Positions 35,131-44,054 are shown, counted from the stretch's first letter. The stretch is DNA of 64,000 bases from an uncultured Senegalimassilia sp. (GCF_934636665.1 NZ_CAKUAT010000011.1:1-64000), one strand, 5' to 3'. A program made the numbers and translations. The notes: generated from the sequence alone by a model not told the origin.

Positions 35131-35445
35131 CAGCCGCCAACGCCTCGGACACTTTGAGGACGAAGCGTTAACTGTCCGGATTCCTCGGATGCGGAATGTC
35201 GAAACCAAGCGTTGACCGAGGGCACTTCGCACCTGCTCGATTCGGACACCTAGTGCTACGTCCCCGAAGTGTCATCGTGACCCAGCCGCCTCCGTGCAGC
35301 AACGCAAGCCGCTGCCGCGCCTCACCACCGCCCGCTAAAACGCAAAAAGGCGATGCGCCCCGAAGAGCGCACCGCCTAACCGGCAGTTTCCGGCTTCACG
35401 CGCCGCAAGCCCATGGAACGGGAACACCCGCCGCAGGTCGATCGA
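35131..35445. repeat. Intergenic region with palindromic repeat B, copy 1 (35147-35273)
   Basis: GGACACTTTGAGGACGAAGC at 35147 and the reverse complement of 35244-35273 (GACACTTCGGGGACGTAGC...) are related arms about 100 bp apart. The same unit, CGRGGACRWAGCRYTA, appears twice more at 43181-43284. Downstream, 35340-35395 has an imperfect hairpin (AAGGCGATGCGC / GCGCACCGCCT), possibly a bidirectional terminator between the convergent genes. No coding region. Confidence 0.65.
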
Positions 35446-36096
35446 TCACGCCTGCCGCTTCAGCAACGCCAGCGCAACATCGAGCAGGCGAACGAAGTAG
35501 CCCTCCGGCTGCGACGCCGCCACCTTCTCGCGAAGACGGGGCACCCAGACAAGCGGATGCTCGCGGATAAACGACGCGATCTCCTCCGCATCCGGCGCGG
35601 CCGCATCGCAGGCGGCGGCGCCGGAGGGCTTTTCCGATGCCCGGCGGCAAAGCTCGGACAGGTACAGCAACTCGATGCCCACATGGTCCTCGTACTGGTT
35701 GTTCTCGTTGCACAGCTCCAGGCCGAGGGCGCGCAAGCGCTCCCGCATGGCGAACGTCGCCTCGCCGAAGCCGACATGCGAATCAACGGGGCCGTTGGCG
35801 GACTCCCAAGGTGCGGCCGCCGGCTTCGGAGGGCCGACGAACAGCTTCGTGAACTCGACGGACACGCGCTGCACCACCTCGGAGCGGACGACGTCGGCAG
35901 ACGCGCGCTCGGCCCAAGATGCCAACGACTCGGCCGAATCGGCCAGCGCGCCATCGAGCAGGCCGCCCAGTTCGCGCCAGAACGCCGGATCTAGGCCGAC
36001 CGATTCCGTACGGCTCATAGGAGACAGCAGGCTATTGCCCAAAAACGCATACAGCTGGGATGCGACCATCCATTCCTCGCACGTCATCGAACGCAT
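35446..36096 (-). CDS. TorD/DmsD-family molybdoenzyme chaperone
   Basis: 216 residues from the ATG at 36096, with AAAGGACGG upstream. All-helical: MVASQLYAFLGNSLLSP, VEFTKLFVGPPKPAAAPWES (the conserved segment of TorD-like chaperones), and YEDHVGIELLYLSELCRRA with the E-x-x-D-H-x-x-x-E motif. It binds the Tat leader of the neighbouring oxidoreductase until the cofactor is inserted. Last gene of a four-gene operon, after an 88-base gap. Confidence 0.9.
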   Translation of the reverse strand: MRSMTCEEWMVASQLYAFLGNSLLSPMSRTESVGLDPAFWRELGGLLDGALADSAESLASWAERASADVVRSEVVQRVSVEFTKLFVGPPKPAAAPWESANGPVDSHVGFGEATFAMRERLRALGLELCNENNQYEDHVGIELLYLSELCRRASEKPSGAAACDAAAPDAEEIASFIREHPLVWVPRLREKVAASQPEGYFVRLLDVALALLKRQA

Positions 36097-36184
36097 TTTC
36101 CGTCCTTTCAAACCAAACGACCCGTTACGCCATCAAGAAGCGCCGCCCGCGGCGCCCCGGTATGGGGCGCCGCGCAACATGGCC

Positions 36185-37345
36185 TTACGCCTTCGCAACC
36201 AGCTTCTTCGACAGAAGCGCGATGCCCAGGATGCAGAAGCTCACCACCGCCGCCACCACGGCGAACTCGACCGGCTGGGGCATGTACGACCCGGCAAGCG
36301 CCCACATGTCGAACCCATCGGCACCGCGTGCCGCGGTCGACCCGGACGAGATGCCCGGCGCGCCGTACACGTTCGTGACCGTGAAGCTGGTGAACAGCAG
36401 CCACACGCGCTTGCAGAACACGCCGCACATCACCAGGGCGCTGGCAGCGACCACCACGCCCGTGCACTCGCGGCGCTTAGCGGACGCCAGCAGCACGAAC
36501 GGGATCAGCAGGCCGCCCAGGATCTCGAACCAGAAAAACGGTGCGGTCGCGCCCGAAGTCATGATGCCGAGCACATGGGATGCGCCCTCGGTCCCCGGGT
36601 ACGCCGTGGTCAGAAGCTCACAACCGATGAAGAACGCATCCACCGCGATGAACGTGGCGAGCAGACGCGCCAGGTTCGCGAACAGCTCGCGACCGCAATC
36701 GAACACGCCGGCCTTGCGCACCGCCGCCAGGACCACCATCAGAAGCGCCAAGCCCGAGTCGCAGGCGGACGCCACGAAGATGGGGGCCATGATGGCCGAA
36801 TACCAGCCCTCCTTGGCGATCTCCAGGCCGAAGATCCACGCCGTCACGCTGTGCACCAGGATGGCGACCGGCAGCGCCACATACGACAGCATCTTCACCT
36901 TGCGCTCATCGCCGCGACGCAGCCAGATGATGTCCAGCACGTTGATGACCAGGTACGTCGTGATGACGCACATGTCCCATGCCAGCGGGCTGGTGAAGTT
37001 CAAATGGATGAACATGTTCCAGATGCGCTGGATGCCGCCCAGGTCGATCAGGATGAACGCGCCTGCGCACAGGATGCACACCGTGGAGGTGATGACCGCG
37101 GGCATGGACACGCGCTTGAACGACTCGATGCCGAACACGTGCGCCGAGCTGGCCACGATCAGGCCGCCGGCGGACAGGCCGACGAAGAACATGAAGCACG
37201 TGATGTACAGGCCCCACGACACGCCGTTGGACATGCCCGTCACGCACAGGCCCTGCGTCAGCTGGAACACGTAGGCGCAGAAGCCGATCACCATGATCGC
37301 CGCCAGAACGCCGACGCCGATCTTAGACTGAGCCGAAAGTTTCAT
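36185..37345 (-). CDS. NrfD/PsrC-type membrane anchor of molybdenum oxidoreductase
   Basis: 386 residues with about ten membrane spans (VSWGLYITCFMFFVGLSAGG in span 2, PLAWDMCVITTYLVINVLDI, FWFEILGGLLIPFVLLASA). This is the NrfD family that oxidises menaquinol and passes electrons to the ferredoxin subunit. It follows that subunit by 12 bases. A larger protein than DmsC of E. coli and closer to the PsrC/NrfD branch. Confidence 0.92.
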   Translation of the reverse strand: MKLSAQSKIGVGVLAAIMVIGFCAYVFQLTQGLCVTGMSNGVSWGLYITCFMFFVGLSAGGLIVASSAHVFGIESFKRVSMPAVITSTVCILCAGAFILIDLGGIQRIWNMFIHLNFTSPLAWDMCVITTYLVINVLDIIWLRRGDERKVKMLSYVALPVAILVHSVTAWIFGLEIAKEGWYSAIMAPIFVASACDSGLALLMVVLAAVRKAGVFDCGRELFANLARLLATFIAVDAFFIGCELLTTAYPGTEGASHVLGIMTSGATAPFFWFEILGGLLIPFVLLASAKRRECTGVVVAASALVMCGVFCKRVWLLFTSFTVTNVYGAPGISSGSTAARGADGFDMWALAGSYMPQPVEFAVVAAVVSFCILGIALLSKKLVAKA

Positions 37346-37357
37346 AACGGCACCCCT

Positions 37358-37984
37358 TTACTCGTCGAAGTAGAAGACTTGGGGCTTCGTGCCCTTCTCT
37401 TCCAGCAGAATATGCACGTCCTTGCCCTTCGCAGCGCGCAGCTGCGCCAGCTCCGAGTTCGGGTCGTCCAGATCGCCGAACACGCGGGCGTGCGTCGGGC
37501 AGCACACCACGCACATCGGCTCCTCGCCGGCATCGGTGCGCTCCTTGCACAGCGTGCACTTCTCCATCACGCCGCGGGTGCGCACGGGCACGCGCGCGTC
37601 GCCCCAGTTGAAATCGCCGTCGCGCTGGGGGTCTTCCCAGTTGAACACGCGGGCATTAAAGGGGCAGGCGGCCATGCACATGCGGCAGCCGATGCAGCGG
37701 TCGTAGTCGATCTCCACGCGGCCCTGGTCGTCTTTGTACGTGGCGCCGGTCGGGCACACCTTCAGGCAAGCCGGGTTCTCGCAGTGTTGGCACGCCAGGG
37801 GCACATAGGTGCGCGTCAAGTTGGGATACTCGCCCACGGCGCCGTCGATGGCGTCGCAGCCCTCGGTGATCACACGGTTCCACAGCATGCCGTCGGGCAC
37901 GTTGTTCTGCATTTTGCAAGCGTTCGCGCAGGTGTGACAGCCGATGCAGCGATCAAGGTTGATACCGATTGCAAGTTTCGTCAT
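37358..37984 (-). CDS. Ferredoxin-type electron-transfer subunit with four [4Fe-4S] clusters
   Basis: 208 residues. Four cysteine groups are complete: CIGCHTCANACKMQN, CQHCENPACLKVCPTGATY, CIGCRMCMAACPFNARV and a final CTLC...CVVCCPTHARVF. This is the DmsB/PsrB arrangement, a wire between the NrfD anchor and the catalytic subunit. There is no signal peptide, so it is carried across by the catalytic partner. 10 bases after the catalytic gene. Confidence 0.95.
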   Translation of the reverse strand: MTKLAIGINLDRCIGCHTCANACKMQNNVPDGMLWNRVITEGCDAIDGAVGEYPNLTRTYVPLACQHCENPACLKVCPTGATYKDDQGRVEIDYDRCIGCRMCMAACPFNARVFNWEDPQRDGDFNWGDARVPVRTRGVMEKCTLCKERTDAGEEPMCVVCCPTHARVFGDLDDPNSELAQLRAAKGKDVHILLEEKGTKPQVFYFDE

Positions 37985-37994
37985 GGCATATCAC

Positions 37995-40394
37995 CTACGC
38001 TTTCTTCACTTCGACAAGAGTGTCGTTGTACGGGATGGGCGCGCCGGTGGGCAGGTACTCATCGCGCGGGTTCACGTGGTCGTTCGTGACGTTTTGCGTG
38101 TTCCCCTCCTCGATGTACTTGCTCCAGCCCGCTTCCCAGGTGCGGCAGGAGCCGGGACGCACGGCGTTGTTCGCGCGCGCCACGCACTTGAACGAGCCGC
38201 GGTCGTTGAACGCCTCCACCACGTCCCCATCGGCGATGCCGCGCGAGGCCATGTCGGCCGGGTTCAGCTCCAGCGTGGGCTTGGCGAACTGCTGCACCCA
38301 CTTCGCCGCCTTGAAGTGCGAGTGGTTGGAGAAGCGGGTGCGCGTCTGCGTGAACTGCAGCGGGTACTTCTCCGCCAGCGGGTTGCCGGCGTACGCCTCG
38401 TTGTTCTCCTCCCAATTCGGCCATGCCTGCTCGCAAGGCTTCCAGGCCTCGTAGTACGGCTCCATGCGCGTGGAGGGCGTTTCGAACTTCAGGTCGGTGT
38501 AGGCGCGGCGGGGCTCGTCGACATCGGCCATCTTCATGCTGCCGTGGTTCTTCTCCAGCTCGGCCAGCGTGATGCCCTGCTCGGCAAGGTCCTCGGAGTG
38601 CTCGATCTGGTAGCGCACCAGATCCTCCGCGGTCTTGGGCAGATACTCGCCCACGCCCATCTCCTCAGCGATCAGGCGCATGACGTCGAAGTCGGGCTTG
38701 CTCTCGAACAGCGGGTCGATGCACTTCGTCTGCAGGTTCACATGGTTGTAGTCGCTGCGCACGATGGAATGCTCGACGGTGTCCTCGAACTTGCTGCACA
38801 CCGGCAACACGATGTCGGCGTACTTCACCGTATCCTCGTAGTACATGCCGATATGCACGATGAAGTCCAGCGAGTCGATCCACTCGCGCGTCTTGTTCAT
38901 GTTCGCCCAGTACTGCTGGAACGTGTTGCCCAGCGAGATGATCACATGCACGCCGCCGTCGCGATCGGGGAAGCGGTCGGCGCGAACGTCCAGCTCAGCG
39001 GGCTTGAACTGCTCGGGAAGCTCCCATTCGCCCAGCGAGACGCTGTAGCCGGCGCCGCCGATGCCGTGGCCGATGCCGCAGCCGGGCTTGCCGATGTTGC
39101 CCGTGAGCGACACGAGCACCATGCCGGCATGGCCGATGATGTCGGGGTTGGAGTACTTATCGGAGCCGCCCTGGCCGAACGCCAGGTACGCCGGGCCGCT
39201 CGTGGCGTACTTGCGCGCCACCTCGGCGATCGTCTCGGCGCTTGCGCCGCAAACGCCCTCGGCCCACTCGCACGTGTACGGACGCTGGTTGCGCTTGAGG
39301 CTTTCGAGCACGGTGATGGCCTTCTTGCCGTCAACGTCGAACGAGCCCTCGAGCGCAGCGGTGGCAACGGCCTCGGCGTACGGGACCGCCGCGCCCTTGG
39401 CAGCGTCCCACACCATGAAATCGCCGGGATCGACCGGCTCGCCGGTCTCCTCGTCGGTTCCCCAAGCCGCGCCCGTGCGCAGCAGCTTGCCCGTGGCCTC
39501 GTCCATGAGGAACGGGAACGACGTATGCTCGCGCATGTAAGCTTCGTTATAGAGCTTGTTGTCCAGGATGTAGCTGACCATGCCCAGGTAGAACGCCGCG
39601 TCGGTGCCCGGGATCACGGGGATCCACTTGCTGGCCTTGCCGGCCGTGGTGGAGAAGTGCGGGTCGAGCACGATGATCTCGCAGCCGGCCTTCTTCGCGT
39701 CCAGGAACGTGTTGGACTGCATCATGGAGCTTTCCAGCAGGTTGGTGCCGGAGATCACGAGCGTCTTGGTGTTCACCCAGTCGCGCGTCTCGTTCGTGCC
39801 GCCGCCGAACACGTCGCCGCCGATGGCAGGCGCGGAGCCGTTGCCCGTGCCGCGGTCGATGCCGGGCTCGACGCCGGTGGCGCAGCCCAGAAGCGCAGGC
39901 AGGAAGCTAAAGCGCGGCTCATTGGAAGCGGACATGTACACGGACTGCTTGCCGTACTTGTCCCAGGCCTTCCTCAGCTCGTCGCCCACCGTCTTGATGG
40001 CCTCGTCCCAACTGATCACCTCGAACGAACCCTCACCGCGTGCGCCGACGCGGCGCATGGGCGACTGCAGGCGCTCATCGCTGTAGACGTGCTGGATCTC
40101 GGAAATGCCCTTCACGCATACGTGGCGGTAGTACGGATCGACCGTGTCGTTGGGCTGGATCATGGCCAAGCGGCCGTCGCGCACCGTGCATTTGAGCGAG
40201 CAACGCCCCGTGCACATGAACTGATGCAGCGTGTATACGGTCTTCTCGTCGGCAGCCTGCTGCGTGGCGGCGCCCAGCCAGGCGCCGCAGCCGGTCATGG
40301 AACCGGCGGCAGCCAAGCCCGTCGCTCCCGCAACGCCGACCTTGAGAAAATCCCTACGGGTCAAACCGCGGCTTGCGCTTTGCGTTCCCGTCAT
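37995..40394 (-). CDS. Molybdopterin oxidoreductase catalytic subunit (DMSO reductase family), Tat-exported
   Basis: 799 residues from the ATG at 40394, just after AGGAGGAG. GLTRRDFLKVGVAGATG is a textbook Tat signal. CTGRCSLKCTVRDGRLAMIQ with a later CVKG forms the N-terminal [4Fe-4S] site. Molybdopterin-guanine-dinucleotide-binding stretches follow (VISGTNLLESSMMQSNTFLD, IVLDPHFSTTAGKASKWIPV, GKPGCGIGHGIGG), and the C-terminal cap has FSNHSHFKAAKWV and MASRGIADGDVVEAFNDRG. Substrate unknown: DMSO, TMAO, an S-oxide or a phenolic or pterin compound are possible. First gene of the operon. The exact Mo ligand cannot be assigned by eye. Confidence 0.93.
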   Translation of the reverse strand: MTGTQSASRGLTRRDFLKVGVAGATGLAAAGSMTGCGAWLGAATQQAADEKTVYTLHQFMCTGRCSLKCTVRDGRLAMIQPNDTVDPYYRHVCVKGISEIQHVYSDERLQSPMRRVGARGEGSFEVISWDEAIKTVGDELRKAWDKYGKQSVYMSASNEPRFSFLPALLGCATGVEPGIDRGTGNGSAPAIGGDVFGGGTNETRDWVNTKTLVISGTNLLESSMMQSNTFLDAKKAGCEIIVLDPHFSTTAGKASKWIPVIPGTDAAFYLGMVSYILDNKLYNEAYMREHTSFPFLMDEATGKLLRTGAAWGTDEETGEPVDPGDFMVWDAAKGAAVPYAEAVATAALEGSFDVDGKKAITVLESLKRNQRPYTCEWAEGVCGASAETIAEVARKYATSGPAYLAFGQGGSDKYSNPDIIGHAGMVLVSLTGNIGKPGCGIGHGIGGAGYSVSLGEWELPEQFKPAELDVRADRFPDRDGGVHVIISLGNTFQQYWANMNKTREWIDSLDFIVHIGMYYEDTVKYADIVLPVCSKFEDTVEHSIVRSDYNHVNLQTKCIDPLFESKPDFDVMRLIAEEMGVGEYLPKTAEDLVRYQIEHSEDLAEQGITLAELEKNHGSMKMADVDEPRRAYTDLKFETPSTRMEPYYEAWKPCEQAWPNWEENNEAYAGNPLAEKYPLQFTQTRTRFSNHSHFKAAKWVQQFAKPTLELNPADMASRGIADGDVVEAFNDRGSFKCVARANNAVRPGSCRTWEAGWSKYIEEGNTQNVTNDHVNPRDEYLPTGAPIPYNDTLVEVKKA

Positions 40395-40711
40395 CTCTCC
40401 TCCTCGGTTATCTTTCCGAAAGCATCGACCCCGTACCGCGCGCCCCCGCCCGTTTGCAACCGCGCGAAAGAAACGGCCCGAGATCAAGCTCCCCCATTCG
40501 TGCATACCATGGATGGCCAACCTCTCGAGCCGTATATTACACTTATGTTGAACTAGTTCAATAGTTCAATGGTTATATTTTGCAAAGAATATTTTCTACC
40601 TGCGGAAACGTTTGCTTGTTACCTGCTGCAGCATGTGATTTCCCGACTTGTTTGCCTTTTGAGCCCATCGAATCGACAGCTGCAGCAATGCAAACCCGAA
40701 GCATTTCCCGG
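40395..40711 (-). promoter_or_regulatory. Promoter and palindromic operator of the molybdoenzyme operon
   Basis: Read leftward, TTGAAC (40561-40556), a 16-bp spacer and TAATAT (40539-40534) make a good promoter, 140 bases before the catalytic gene. The -35 box lies inside a perfect 14-bp palindrome TTGAACTAGTTCAA (40548-40561), extended by another TTGAACTA repeat (to about 40569). That is the shape of a repressor or activator site. The rest, to the slipin gene at 40712, holds no gene. Confidence 0.7.
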
Positions 40712-41659
40712 CTACTTCGCCATATCCTTGCCCAGGTCGACGAAGCCGTCGGCCAAGCTGCTGGGCGCCAGGAGGACGCCCTTGCCGTCGCGGGCGCTTT
40801 CATAGGAAAGGTTCATGGCGCGCAGCTGCATGGCGCCCGGCTCCTCGTTGTACACGCGTGCCGCCTCCACGTACATCTCCGAGATTTCGCGCTCGACGTC
40901 TGCCAGCAGCACGCGGGCGTCGCGCTCGCGCTCGGCCTGGGCCTCTCGCGCCAACGAGTCCTGCAGCTCCTTCGGGATCTTGATGTTGCGGATCTCCACG
41001 GAGATGACGCTGATGCCCCACTCCTCGCACTTTTCGGCCATGAACTCCTGCAGCTCGTGATCGAGCTGGCGACGGCGGACGGAAAGCTCGGCGAGCGTTA
41101 CCTGGCCGATGGCGTCGCGCACCGCCGTCTGCGCCGCGCGGCGCACGGCCTGCGGGAAGTTCGCCACCTCGAGGCACGCCTTCTCGGAGTCGTAGACCAT
41201 CCAGAACAAGATGGCGTCAACGTCGACGCTGACCAGGTCGGACGTCAGCGCCTGCTCGGCATAGAACGCCGTGGTGATGGTTCTGCGGTCGATATGCATC
41301 GCCACGGAGTCCACGAACGGCACGACCACGTACACGCCCGGGCCCGCGATCTTGCGGAACCTGCCGAAGCGCAGCAGCGCCACGTGCTCCCATTGCGCCG
41401 CCACGCGCAGCGTCGACGCGAGCAAAAGCCCCGCCGCGGCCGACCCGAGCACCGTGAACACGCTCAGCCACGGCAGCAAAAGGACGAAGACGACGGCAAA
41501 ACCCACCGCGAACATAAGCAGGGCGAAGCTGTACACGCCCACGCGGCTTGCATCCTTTTCGGTGATGATGTTGTCGGGCGACTCGTGCGACACGTTGGCG
41601 AACGCGGCGTCGCTTTGGTTGTTTCCACGATGGGCGCGCTGCGGTCCGAACCTTCTCAT
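40712..41659 (-). CDS. SPFH/Band-7 slipin-like membrane protein
   Basis: 315 residues from the ATG at 41659, which overlaps the GntR stop (ATGA). Two hydrophobic segments (FALLMFAVGFAVVFVLLLPW and VFTVLGSAAAGLLLAS) anchor it, followed by the SPFH domain: QWEHVALLRFGRFRKIAGPG, VYVVVPFVDSVAMHIDRRT, MVYDSEKACLEVANFPQAVR and TLAELSVRRRQLDHELQEFM, then a coiled coil (AREAQAERERDARVLLADVE). Slipins organise membrane microdomains and regulate proteases; a NfeD partner is not seen. Coupled to a GntR regulator. Confidence 0.9.
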   Translation of the reverse strand: MRRFGPQRAHRGNNQSDAAFANVSHESPDNIITEKDASRVGVYSFALLMFAVGFAVVFVLLLPWLSVFTVLGSAAAGLLLASTLRVAAQWEHVALLRFGRFRKIAGPGVYVVVPFVDSVAMHIDRRTITTAFYAEQALTSDLVSVDVDAILFWMVYDSEKACLEVANFPQAVRRAAQTAVRDAIGQVTLAELSVRRRQLDHELQEFMAEKCEEWGISVISVEIRNIKIPKELQDSLAREAQAERERDARVLLADVEREISEMYVEAARVYNEEPGAMQLRAMNLSYESARDGKGVLLAPSSLADGFVDLGKDMAK

Positions 41660-42096
41660 ACGAACATCCCTCCTGCCCGCTTCGCCACCGCCTCGGCGGC
41701 ATCCGCCTCGGACAGCCCCAGCTCCTTGCATTGCTCCAAGAACTTGTCGATCAGCATATCCACCGCAGCCTTCGCATCCTGCGCCTCATAGCCGCTCGAG
41801 TTGATCTCGGCCACGAACGTGCCCTTGCCGCGGCGCGTGATGACGTAGCCGTCCTTCTCGATGTCACGATACACCTTGCTGACCGTGTTGTAGTTCACCT
41901 TCAGCGACGAGGACAGGTCGCGCACCGTCGGCAGCTTCATGCCGGGCGGGAACGTGCCGGACACCACCAGGTACACCAGCCTGTTGCGCAGCTGCATCCA
42001 AATGGGGATGCCGCTTTCCTCATCGATGGTGATGAGGTTTTTATCGGCGACTAACGCGGATTCGCCGGTTTGCCTTGTGTTGGAGATCGCCGTCAT
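41656..42096 (-). CDS. GntR-family regulator, YtrA-like
   Basis: 146 residues. IPIWMQLRNRLVYLVVSGTF, PPGMKLPTVRDLSSSLKVNY and NTVSKVYRDIEKDGYVITRR are the GntR winged helix; the C-terminal part is a short helical domain (VDMLIDKFLEQCKELGLSEA), as in YtrA, without ligand domain. YtrA regulators control envelope-stress genes. Translationally coupled to the slipin gene, which is the probable target along with itself. Starts at the ATG at 42096; the frame is open further upstream without homology. Confidence 0.88.
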   Translation of the reverse strand: MTAISNTRQTGESALVADKNLITIDEESGIPIWMQLRNRLVYLVVSGTFPPGMKLPTVRDLSSSLKVNYNTVSKVYRDIEKDGYVITRRGKGTFVAEINSSGYEAQDAKAAVDMLIDKFLEQCKELGLSEADAAEAVAKRAGGMFV

Positions 42097-42222
42097 GGCC
42101 TGCCCCGTTCCATATCGATACGTTTCGCCAAGGCGCTTACGAGCCGTGTAGGCCCTGCATCCTGCTTTCGCACGGATCTGAAGCGCCTTGCGCAAGCGCG
42201 TAGTTTACCTAATGAACTATCA

Positions 42223-43089
42223 TTATGTCACAATCAGCGAAACGGCGGCGTGCGAAGCCGCAAGCACCACGCAATATCGCAGGCATAGGCCGCCCGCCAA
42301 CGTCGATGCCGCGCTTATCGGCCGCAGGGCCGGCACAGGCGCCACGCGCGCGAGTAGGCCCGCAAATACCGGGACGGCGAACCCGCACAGCATCAGCCCG
42401 CCCCAGAACACCCCGGCAAGCTGCCCCGAAAACAGCAGCTCGCACGACTGTTTCGCCGCGCCGCCCGCCAACCACCGCGACGCAAAAAACGCGACGAGCG
42501 CGACAAGCTCCGCCGCGCGCAGCAAACGGGTGCCGGCGTCGAGCGCTGAGGACCCTCGCGCAGACCCCGAGAGGATGAAAACGGAGAAGGAGATGAAGGC
42601 GCAGCCGCAGCTTACGGCCGACACGACGAACAGCGCGACCAGAAGCCAGGTATTCCAAAACTCGACGGCCGCCATCGACGACAGCAGCACGCCGGTGTAG
42701 CCCATCACGCCGACGGCCGCCGCAGCGCCGGCGATCTCGAGGCCGCGGAACAGATACGGCGCGTCTATCTTCGCGGCGATCATGGCCGATACCGCCAACG
42801 AAAGAGCCAAGCCCAGCATGATCAGCCATGCGCCCATCGACACGATGGAGCGCAGCGGGTTCTCGAACAGGTACCATATATCGAAGGGGTTCCCCAAGTC
42901 GCAGAACAGCATGAGCGCCGCCAGCGCCAAAAGCCCGAAAGCGCCGAACATGCCGCATCGCGCGCAAAGCGGCACGCGGCGCGCATCCCAGCCGATGTTC
43001 TCGCGGACATCGATCATCGCGGCGCACAGGAAAGCGCCTCCGGCGGTGCCGGCGAGAAACAAATACCAGATAGCGAAATCGCTGAACAC
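42223..43089 (-). CDS. Orphan NrfD/DmsC-like membrane subunit
   Basis: 288 residues from a GTG at 43089 after GGGAAGGGG. Eight to nine membrane spans: FAIWYLFLAGTAGGAFLCAA, MFCDLGNPFDIWYLFENPLR (typical NrfD loop), VAVGVMGYTGVLLSSMAAVEF and FWNTWLLVALFVVSAVSCG. It belongs to the NrfD family, yet neither a ferredoxin nor a catalytic partner is next to it. The gene for its partner may be elsewhere, or it serves the complex at 36185-40394. Separated from GntR by 126 bases. Confidence 0.88.
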   Translation of the reverse strand: MFSDFAIWYLFLAGTAGGAFLCAAMIDVRENIGWDARRVPLCARCGMFGAFGLLALAALMLFCDLGNPFDIWYLFENPLRSIVSMGAWLIMLGLALSLAVSAMIAAKIDAPYLFRGLEIAGAAAAVGVMGYTGVLLSSMAAVEFWNTWLLVALFVVSAVSCGCAFISFSVFILSGSARGSSALDAGTRLLRAAELVALVAFFASRWLAGGAAKQSCELLFSGQLAGVFWGGLMLCGFAVPVFAGLLARVAPVPALRPISAASTLAGGLCLRYCVVLAASHAAVSLIVT

Positions 43090-43180
43090 GCGTACCCCTT
43101 CCCTTACCACGCCGCAGTATACCCAACCAACAGCGCAGCAGGCAAAAACCGAGGGATCCGAGGTTGCTGCCCATATATCC

Positions 43181-43284
43181 GGACACCTCGGGGACGTAGC
43201 GTTAACCGCCCAAAACCTTTCGTGCCGCATGCCGGGGCGGCAAGGTCGACGCCTAACATTTCGAGGACATAGCACTAGGTGTCC
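43181..43284. repeat. Palindromic repeat B, copy 2
   Basis: GGACACCTCGGGGACGTAGC at 43181 and TCGAGGACATAGCACTAGGT near 43261-43280 carry the unit CGRGGACRWAGCRYTA twice in the same direction. The same unit appears twice, in opposite directions, at 35147-35273. It lies between the orphan nrfD and a small Zn-ribbon gene. Confidence 0.65.
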
Positions 43285-43298
43285 GAAACGGGAAACCG

Positions 43299-43610
43299 CT
43301 ACCTCGCATCCTCCCAGGGATGGGAAGTTAGATGCCAGCCGCCGCAATAGGGGCACTCGTAGATCTGCAGGCCGCGTTTGCCCTGCTTCTGGCACCAGGC
43401 AAGGTTTTCCTGCGCCTCTGCCAGCGTGGCGTAACGATTCTTCGATTCGCATGCCTTATATCGCTGGGCGCTGTCGCGCTCCTCCGCAAGGTGAGCATGG
43501 CGCGAATCTTCCCGCGCGAACACGTCGTCGAGCGCATCGAAACCGCCCAGCTGTGCGTTGAACTGCGCTTTCTCCTTCGCCCAAGAAGAGCGATTCTTCT
43601 TCGAGGCCAT
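43299..43610 (-). CDS. Small Lys/Glu-rich protein with a C-terminal Zn-ribbon-like motif
   Basis: 103 residues, ATG at 43610 after GGGGGAGACT. A charged helical N-terminus (MASKKNRSSWAKEKAQFNAQ, LDDVFAREDSRHAHLAEE) leads to ACESKNRYATLAEAQENLAW and ends with IYECPYCGGWHLTSHP. C-x2-C-G-x-W-H could hold zinc together with the Cys of KACESKNRY. Such small proteins are common in Actinobacteria with unknown role, probably nucleic-acid binding. A stand-alone gene. Confidence 0.7.
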   Translation of the reverse strand: MASKKNRSSWAKEKAQFNAQLGGFDALDDVFAREDSRHAHLAEERDSAQRYKACESKNRYATLAEAQENLAWCQKQGKRGLQIYECPYCGGWHLTSHPWEDAR

Positions 43611-43715
43611 AGTCTCCCCCCTCAAAACAAATCACCTCACCATATACCAAGCTGCGCCGTTTTTCTCAAACAGCTTCCGATACTGCGAAACCGGTCATCG
43701 AACGGTTGGCGGCCA

Positions 43716-43985
43716 TGCGCCGCGGCAAGCTATTTCGGACTCATTTTCTTCACCGATGTCGCCAAGTCCGACCCGGTGCTCGCCACGCTGCTGGCCTTCG
43801 TCACCTTCGCGGCGAGCTTCCTGGCCCGCCCGTTCGGCAGCCTGCTGCTCGGCGGACAGAACGACGCCCTGGTCATGAACTTCGGCATCCAGACGCTTGG
43901 CTGGTACCTGGGCGCGATGGCCGTAATCGCCCTGGTCGCGCTCGTGTTCTTCCGCGAAAGCAAGGACGTGGACTTCGAGCAATAG
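43716..43985 (+). pseudogene. Remnant of an MFS metabolite:H+ symporter
   Basis: The frame reads YFGLIFFTDVAKSDPVLATL and LAFVTFAASFLARPFGSLLL, the helix 1-2 region of MHS-type symporters, then jumps within a few residues to LVMNFGIQTLGWYLGAMAVI and ALVFFRESKDVDFEQ, the last helix and C-terminus. About 340 residues of the middle are missing. No start codon or ribosome site precedes it. It is therefore an internal deletion scar of a carrier gene. Confidence 0.8.
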
Positions 43986-44054
43986 CAATCCCGAGCGCAC
44001 CCAACTTAAGCCCGAGAGCGCGGGCAAGCTTCAAGCAGGTCTGTCCCGCTTTTG

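Noticed and set aside
35675..40556. Very long plus-strand frames (up to 870 codons) opposite the molybdoenzyme operon
   Set aside because: The minus-strand proteins are clearly recognised with cofactor motifs; the plus frames are low-complexity shadows.
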